From the NCBI GenBank assembly GCA_002430605.1, contig DJBY01000025.1, positions 10,391-34,945 on the forward strand: a DNA stretch of 24,555 bases. Reading direction: 5' to 3'. The notes under the pieces are model-generated. The model did no database searches, was not told the origin of the DNA, and worked only from the letters and a program-made list of their open reading frames with translations. The DNA comes from Opitutia bacterium UBA5964 (GTDB lineage: Bacteria; Verrucomicrobiota; Verrucomicrobiia; Opitutales; Coraliomargaritaceae). The translations under genes and the position numbers were made by a program. Shown here piece by piece: positions 20,176-24,555 of the stretch; the stretch's first letter is position 1; each line of letters begins with the position of its first letter.

Positions 20176-20925
20176 ATGTCAAAGACGCCTTCCATTATTG
20201 TGCCAGCTCGACTGGCTTCCACTCGTTTTCCACGCAAACTTCTACATGAAGTGCGGGGCAAGCCGATCATTGTGTGGACGGCTGAGCGTATCCGCGCCGT
20301 CGCGCCGGAGTTTCCGCTTTATTTTGCGGTGGACGACGATGCGCTAGAGAGCTGCCTCAACAGTGCCGGCTTCGATGTGGTGCGCACACGTGCCGACCAT
20401 GCCAGTGGCACAGACCGTCTCGCGGAGGCCAATGCATCGATTGGTGCGGCCGCAGTGATCAATGTGCAAGGTGACGAACCGCTTGTTACGGGTGAGCAGA
20501 TCCGTGCCTTGGCTGCGGGGCTCGCAAGTGGTGCGGCCATGTCGACCTTGGCGATCCCGTTTGAGCGCGCGGAAGATTTTGCCAATCCCAACCAAGTCAA
20601 AGTCGTGCGCGACCGTGCGGGCATGGCGCTGTATTTCTCCCGTTCGCCGATTCCGTTTGCTCGCGATGCGGCCGGCAAGACCGATGCAGCATGGCTGGCG
20701 GCGCATCCGTGCTACCGTCATCTTGGGCTTTATGCTTACAATGCCAGCTTCTTGAGCGCATTCTCTACCCTAGCTCCCGGCGTTCTGGAAAATATTGAGA
20801 AATTGGAGCAACTGCGCGCGATGGAGCATGGCTACCGCATTCATGTAGGCATTACTGACCAACCAACCATCGGAATCGATGCCCCCGAAGACGTTGCCGA
20901 GTTTGAAGCGCGTCTGCCAGCTTGA
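20176..20925 (+). CDS. kdsB: CMP-KDO synthetase (3-deoxy-manno-octulosonate cytidylyltransferase)
   Basis: This enzyme activates KDO with CTP to give CMP-KDO for the LPS inner core. The protein of 249 aa has the family signature at the start (PARLASTRFPRK, 10-21), the NVQGDEPL metal/nucleotide region, a SRSPIPF motif and the LGLYAYN and EKLEQLR segments. The ATG giving MSKTPSIIVPARL is preferred because it matches family N-termini and length. Two ATGs six and five codons upstream (20158, 20161) would add MMIGAQ. The stop overlaps a possible TTG of trpB. It shows that this is a Gram-negative cell making KDO-containing LPS. Confidence 0.95.
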   Translation: MSKTPSIIVPARLASTRFPRKLLHEVRGKPIIVWTAERIRAVAPEFPLYFAVDDDALESCLNSAGFDVVRTRADHASGTDRLAEANASIGAAAVINVQGDEPLVTGEQIRALAAGLASGAAMSTLAIPFERAEDFANPNQVKVVRDRAGMALYFSRSPIPFARDAAGKTDAAWLAAHPCYRHLGLYAYNASFLSAFSTLAPGVLENIEKLEQLRAMEHGYRIHVGITDQPTIGIDAPEDVAEFEARLPA

Positions 20926-20957
20926 CAAAGCGCCCTGCGCACAACCGTATTCTTTTC

Positions 20958-22184
20958 ATGGAGACCGCACACCCACCCCTCGAACTCGATCCCAGCTGCC
21001 TGCCTGACGCGCGTGGCCACTTCGGCACCTATGGCGGCATGTATGTGCCCGAGACTTTGATGACGCCACTCTTTGAGCTGACCGAAGCCTACCAGGCCGC
21101 CCGCAAGGATCCCGAGTTTCAGAAAGAGCTCGATTTTCAACTGCGTGAATTCGCCGGCCGCCCGACCAATCTATATTTCGCCGAGCGTCTCACGGAGCAT
21201 TGTGGCGGAGCGAAAATCTACCTAAAGCGCGAAGATCTGCTCCACACCGGAGCGCATAAGATCAACAACGCCCTCGGCCAAGCGCTGCTTGCCAAGCGGA
21301 TGGGCAAGACGCGCATCATCGCCGAAACCGGCGCTGGTCAGCATGGTATCGCCACCGCCGCGATGTGTGCGAAGATGGGTTTCGAATGCGTGATCTACAT
21401 GGGTGAAGAGGACATGCGCCGCCAAGCGTTGAACGTTTACCGTATGCGCCTGTGTGGTGCAGAGGTGCGCGCCGTCACTGCAGGTCAACGCACGCTGAAA
21501 GAAGCGGTCAACGAAGCGATGCGCGATTGGGTGACCAACATTCGCACCACGCATTACATTATCGGTTCCGCGCTCGGTTCGCATCCCTTCCCAATGATGG
21601 TACGCGACTTTCATCGCGTGATCGGCGAAGAGTGTCGCCGCCAGATTCTCGAGAAAGAAGGTCGCTTGCCGGACGAAATCGCCGCCTGTGTTGGTGGCGG
21701 TTCGAATGCGATCGGTATCTTTTTTGCCTTTCTGCAGGATTTGGATGTCAAACTCAGCGGTGTCGAAGCGGGTGGCGAATCCATCACACGCGGACATCAT
21801 GCCGCCCGATTTGAAGGTGGTCAGTTGGGCGTGCTTCAAGGCGCGAAGACTTGGATTTTACAGGACGAGGACGGCCAAATCGATCTGACGCACTCTGTGT
21901 CCGCAGGACTCGACTACGCTGCCGTGGGCCCTGAGCATGCTTACTACAAAGAGAAGGGCCGCATCGACTTCGGGTATGCGACTGACGCCGAGGCGCTCGA
22001 CGCGTTCAAGGCGCTTTGCTCGATCGAAGGCATCGTGCCCGCACTTGAATCCTCACACGGCATCGCTTATACAATGAAACGCGCTCGCGAGATGTCGTCC
22101 GATCAAATCATCATCGGCAACCTCAGTGGTCGCGGTGATAAAGATGTGCAGGAAGTGGCCCGCGTGCTCGGAGGTCAGGACTAA
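20958..22184 (+). CDS. trpB: Tryptophan synthase beta subunit
   Basis: PLP-dependent enzyme that condenses indole and serine to tryptophan. From the ATG used here it has 408 aa. Catalytic features are HTGAHKINN with the PLP lysine K101, E123 in IAETGAGQHG and the phosphate loop GGGSNAIG (246-253). The frame stays open 12 codons upstream to a TTG that overlaps the kdsB stop, but the ATG gives the usual N-terminus (a short polar leader before HFGTYGGMYVPE). trpA does not follow. pabA/trpG lies 17 bp downstream and is cotranscribed by position. It is the TrpB1 type, by the typical motifs and length. Confidence 0.96.
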   Translation: METAHPPLELDPSCLPDARGHFGTYGGMYVPETLMTPLFELTEAYQAARKDPEFQKELDFQLREFAGRPTNLYFAERLTEHCGGAKIYLKREDLLHTGAHKINNALGQALLAKRMGKTRIIAETGAGQHGIATAAMCAKMGFECVIYMGEEDMRRQALNVYRMRLCGAEVRAVTAGQRTLKEAVNEAMRDWVTNIRTTHYIIGSALGSHPFPMMVRDFHRVIGEECRRQILEKEGRLPDEIAACVGGGSNAIGIFFAFLQDLDVKLSGVEAGGESITRGHHAARFEGGQLGVLQGAKTWILQDEDGQIDLTHSVSAGLDYAAVGPEHAYYKEKGRIDFGYATDAEALDAFKALCSIEGIVPALESSHGIAYTMKRAREMSSDQIIIGNLSGRGDKDVQEVARVLGGQD

Positions 22185-22201
22185 CTCGCCATTCAAATGC
22201 C

Positions 22202-22765
22202 ATGCTATTAGTCATCGATAATTTCGACTCCTTCACCTACAATCTCGTCCAGTATTTTGGCGAACTTGGGGTCGAGCAGCAGGTTTACCGCAACAACGCG
22301 ATCACTGTGGAGCAGGCGCTGGAGCTGAACCCAGATCGCGTGATGATCTCGCCTGGGCCTTGTTCGCCGAACGAGGCTGGGGTGAGCTTGGCGATGATCG
22401 CCGCCTTCGCGGGCAAGAAGCCACTGCTCGGTGTTTGCCTCGGGCATCAAAGTATTGGCCAGCACTTCGGCGGCAAAGTGGTGCGCGCAGAACGCCTGAT
22501 GCATGGTAAGACCTCGCCGGTGAAGCACCATAATACGGATATTTTTGCAGGCTTGCCCAACCCGATGGAAGCCACTCGGTACCATTCGTTACTCGTCGAG
22601 CGGGCGACACTGCCCGATTGCCTCGAAGTGACCGCCGAAACTGACGAAGGCGAAATCATGGGCCTAGCTCACAAAGACCTGCCCGTCTGGGGAGTACAGT
22701 TTCACCCCGAGTCGCTTGCGACACAAGAGGGCATGAAGATGCTCGAGAACTTCTTAAAGTTGTAG
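22202..22765 (+). CDS. pabA: Glutamine amidotransferase component of anthranilate/aminodeoxychorismate synthase
   Basis: Class-I glutamine amidotransferase of 187 aa that supplies ammonia to TrpE or PabB. The catalytic triad is complete: C79 in GVCLGHQ, H168 and E170 in FHPES. The PGPCSPNEAG loop and the LMHGKTSP and RYHSL segments are those of PabA/TrpG proteins. Many bacteria use one such subunit for both tryptophan and folate pathways. Position after trpB favours tryptophan use, while the sequence features do not decide between trpG and pabA. The ATG at 22202 follows trpB by 17 bp. Confidence 0.93.
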   Translation: MLLVIDNFDSFTYNLVQYFGELGVEQQVYRNNAITVEQALELNPDRVMISPGPCSPNEAGVSLAMIAAFAGKKPLLGVCLGHQSIGQHFGGKVVRAERLMHGKTSPVKHHNTDIFAGLPNPMEATRYHSLLVERATLPDCLEVTAETDEGEIMGLAHKDLPVWGVQFHPESLATQEGMKMLENFLKL

Positions 22766-22814
22766 CTTCGATAGCCTGACTTCTAAATTCTAGCTGCTGT
22801 CTCCTTCTTAAATT

Positions 22815-23285
22815 ATGCGTTGCCCAAAATGTGCCTCCATTGAGACGAAAGTGCTCGATACTCGAACCGGTAAAAACGAAACCTCGATTCGCCGCCGCCG
22901 CGAGTGCCTAGATTGTGGCTACCGCTTTACCACGGTCGAGGAAGTGTTGCGCGCCGACCTGCAAGTGGTTAAGCGCGATGGTCGCCGCGAAGATTTCGAC
23001 CGTGCTAAATTACTTGGGGGTTTGAAGAAGGCCGTGCAGAAGCGGCCGATTGATGTCATGCAAATCGAGATGCTCATCGCTGACGTGCTTGCCTCACTCG
23101 AAAAGGAATACGACCACGAGATTCCATCCCAAGCGATCGGGGAGTGTGTGATGCAGCGACTGAAGCATCTCGATCAGATTGCCTATGTGCGGTACGCATC
23201 CGTGTATAAGGATTTCCGCGACCTCACCGAGTTGGCTCAAGAGATTCTTGATCTGAAAAGATCGACAGAAAATGGCAAAAATTGA
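22815..23285 (+). CDS. nrdR: Transcriptional repressor NrdR
   Basis: A 156-aa regulator of ribonucleotide reductase genes. It has an N-terminal zinc ribbon (C3, C6, C31, C34) with the basic RRRREC segment, followed by an ATP-cone domain (about 49-139) that senses ATP/dATP. Length and architecture match the family. No ribonucleotide reductase gene and no clear NrdR box was noticed in the window. The 3' end overlaps the next ORF by 14 bases, which implies translational coupling. The ATG start has no Shine-Dalgarno. Confidence 0.96.
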   Translation: MRCPKCASIETKVLDTRTGKNETSIRRRRECLDCGYRFTTVEEVLRADLQVVKRDGRREDFDRAKLLGGLKKAVQKRPIDVMQIEMLIADVLASLEKEYDHEIPSQAIGECVMQRLKHLDQIAYVRYASVYKDFRDLTELAQEILDLKRSTENGKN

Positions 23286-23748
23286 TCCAGTCGAACAACT
23301 GCGGACGCTCAACGAATTACTCGCTCGCACCGGAGCCTCTGCGCCCGACCGTGCAGAACACGCCCGCCGCGCGCTCGATTTTTTCAGTCAAGAGCAAGGC
23401 AGCGGTCTGAACGAGGTATCGCTGGGCGACTGTGCCAACCGCCTTGCGCGCTTACATTTTGGCGCGGCGGAGGAGAGCGAACTGGCCTTTGCCCACTGGC
23501 ACGTGCCGACCGTCGAGAACTTTAGTCCGCTGTGGATTCGTCAGGCGATTGTCGGAGAAATGAAAAAGCTGGCTGGCCGCCGCGCCGCGTTGCTACTCGT
23601 CACTGGCTTGCGCGAAGCCGTGTGCCCCGAAGCCACTTATTGGACCAAGAAGCGACAACTTCAATACGACCGTGTCCGCGGCTGGATCGATGAACTCGCC
23701 TGCGCCTGGGCGACGCGCGGCTCGCAGTTGCAAGTGGTGGTCTTGTAG
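23272..23748 (+). CDS. Hypothetical protein overlapping nrdR
   Basis: A 158-aa protein that I do not recognise. It is rich in Ala, Arg and Leu, soluble by composition, with no signal peptide or membrane helix. A helical N-terminal half (LNELLARTGASA, then HARRALDFF) is followed by a conserved-looking middle (HWHVPTVENFSPLWIRQAI) and a last part with a TYWTKKRQLQYDRV segment ending in VVVL. Overlap with nrdR by 14 bases and matching codon usage support a real gene. Context gives no firm function. Confidence 0.7.
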   Translation: MAKIDPVEQLRTLNELLARTGASAPDRAEHARRALDFFSQEQGSGLNEVSLGDCANRLARLHFGAAEESELAFAHWHVPTVENFSPLWIRQAIVGEMKKLAGRRAALLLVTGLREAVCPEATYWTKKRQLQYDRVRGWIDELACAWATRGSQLQVVVL

Positions 23749-23820
23749 GGGCTGAATGTCTGAAGTTTATACATATCTTCTTCGGTCGCTCTACTTTCGT
23801 CTGAACCATTCAACTGCTGG

Positions 23821-23990
23821 TTAAACCGCCCGTTCCCTACGGTCACTAGAGTTCGCGGAGGACGCGGAGGGGGTGGTTTGAGCAAAAAAGAGTGTATTGC
23901 GCGTGAGAATCTGAACAATTGGCGAACTTGAATCTCATTTATCTCAAGATCCCCGCGTCCTCGGCGTTCTCAAGTGGAGCGGGCGGTTAA
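23821..23990. repeat. Imperfect terminal-inverted-repeat element (MITE-like)
   Basis: The left arm (ttaaaccgcccgttcc, then gttcgcggaggacgcgg, 23821-23868) matches the reverse complement of the right arm (ccgcgtcctcggcgttct, then agcgggcggttaa, about 23953-23990). Shared cores are CCGCCCG and GAGGACGCGG. There is an 8-base gap in one arm. The 80-base interior is AT-richer and has no ORF. It looks like a small non-coding dispersed element. The GCGGAGGACGCGG theme is known to me as a frequent intergenic repeat in various bacteria, but copy number here is untested. Confidence 0.6.
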
Positions 23991-24032
23991 TTTTACGTAT
24001 CCTAAGTTAGAGGCTAGAGATGTGTATAAAGA

Positions 24033-24083
24033 ACAGACGGGAATGTCTGTATCACAAAACCAAAATGAAGGGGTATACCCTTC
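24033..24083. repeat. Two hairpins before hinT
   Basis: ACAGAC (24033-24038) pairs with GTCTGT (24045-24050) over a six-base loop. GAAGGG (24067-24072) pairs with CCCTTC (24078-24083) over a five-base loop and contains the 10-bp palindrome GGGTATACCC. They lie 40-90 bases upstream of hinT. Neither has a T-tract, so they are not typical terminators. Confidence 0.5.
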
Positions 24084-24123
24084 GGACTCGTTTTGCATCG
24101 AAACTCTACTTACTGTTTTCTCC

Positions 24124-24462
24124 ATGAGCACACTATTCGAAAAAATTATTGCCCGCGAAATTCCTGCCAAAATCGAATACGAAGACGGTCAATGCATTGT
24201 TATCCACGATATCGACCCGCAGGCGCCGACTCATTTGCTGGTGATCCCGAAGCAGGTGATCCCGCGCGTGGCTGAGGCCACCACAGAGAATCAAGCCGTG
24301 CTAGGGCATCTGCTTTTGACCGCAGCATCCGTGGCGAAGAAGCTGAACCTCGATGCCGGCTTCCGTATCGTGATTAACAATGGAAAAGACGGCGGCGAAG
24401 CTGTCCCCCATTTGCACGTGCACGTGCTTGGCGGGCGCGCAATGGCGTGGCCTCCGGGTTGA
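24124..24462 (+). CDS. hinT: HIT-family nucleotide-binding protein (HinT-like)
   Basis: A 112-aa histidine-triad protein that hydrolyses purine nucleoside phosphoramidates. Key features are the N-terminal FEKIIAREIPA, DPQAPTHLLVIPK around 31-43, and the triad H96-x-H98-x-H100 followed by VLGGR. The ATG giving MSTLFEK is chosen because it aligns with HinT N-termini. The frame stays open 50 codons further upstream through the repeat region, but that part is not protein-like in origin. The C-terminus is short (MAWPPG), as in many HinT proteins. No Shine-Dalgarno is seen. Confidence 0.93.
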   Translation: MSTLFEKIIAREIPAKIEYEDGQCIVIHDIDPQAPTHLLVIPKQVIPRVAEATTENQAVLGHLLLTAASVAKKLNLDAGFRIVINNGKDGGEAVPHLHVHVLGGRAMAWPPG

Positions 24463-24555
24463 TTGCCGGTATCCGAAACCGGTCGCGCAGCAGTTAATAG
24501 ATTTGGCGTATCCCCGTTTCGGCTAGGGCGGCGGCGCGGTGAGATGGTTTTAGCG

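Larger units (their letters stand above)
23749..24123. other. Gene-free stretch with repeat element and hairpins
   Basis: About 375 bases between the unrecognised ORF and hinT. It holds an inverted-repeat element (23821-23990) and two short hairpins (24033-24050 and 24067-24083), annotated separately. No promoter or terminator stood out, and no convincing ORF was found. Confidence 0.7.

Noticed and set aside
20922..20957. TTG start for trpB overlapping the kdsB stop
   Set aside because: No ribosome-binding site is seen, and the added 12 residues do not match TrpB N-termini.
23974..24123. 50-codon N-terminal extension of hinT
   Set aside because: It runs through the inverted repeat and hairpins, and HinT proteins align from the ATG at 24124.

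Overview
The window reads as a chromosomal segment of a Gram-negative bacterium with moderate-to-high GC content. Several traits point to the Verrucomicrobiota, Opitutales/Puniceicoccales-like (an inference from gene content, not proven here). These are a lone EpsI-family protein of the exosortase world, a FecR-domain secreted protein, an Asp23/AmaP-type pair behind accBC, very sparse Shine-Dalgarno sequences, and 'GCGGAGGACGCGGAGG'-type intergenic repeats. kdsB shows that the cell makes KDO-containing LPS. No tRNA, rRNA, CRISPR array, transposase or integrase was found.

Layout, left to right. (1) 51-6369, minus strand: the glutamate synthase pair gltB-gltD, closed by a strong hairpin terminator and separated by a repeat-bearing spacer. 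(2) 6370-6630: a spacer that may hold a small plus-strand ORF. (3) 6631-10474, minus strand: accB-accC (biotin carrier and biotin carboxylase of acetyl-CoA carboxylase), an Asp23/Gls24 protein, a one-TM AmaP-like protein, a lipoprotein and a CGWS monothiol glutaredoxin-like protein. (4) 10762-15915, plus strand: a compact acyl-ACP cassette made of ACP, SDR, AMP-ligase, KAS III-like synthase, a second ACP, a second SDR and a NeuD/PglD-like left-handed beta-helix acyltransferase. (5) 15929-19688: an EpsI-like protein on the minus strand, then on the plus strand an O-antigen ligase/Wzy-like membrane protein with C-terminal TPRs, overlapped by a secreted FecR-domain protein. (6) 19825-23748: rhodanese (minus), then kdsB, trpB, pabA/trpG, nrdR and an unrecognised 158-aa ORF on the plus strand. 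(7) 23749-24123: a gene-free stretch with an imperfect inverted-repeat element and two hairpins, followed by hinT.

The most interesting block is region 4 with its neighbours. The cassette has the parts needed to build a short acyl chain on a dedicated carrier protein, reduce it (for example acetoacetyl to 3-hydroxybutyryl) and transfer it to an aminosugar. It lies just upstream of a polysaccharide ligase/polymerase-type protein and an EpsI-like protein. This suggests a dedicated acylation pathway for a cell-surface glycan. The nucleotide-sugar aminotransferase that would supply the acceptor is not in the window, so the substrate is inferred. The second notable arrangement is accB-accC-asp23-amaP, which links fatty-acid initiation to Asp23-family envelope proteins and resembles the accBC-yqhY order of Firmicutes.
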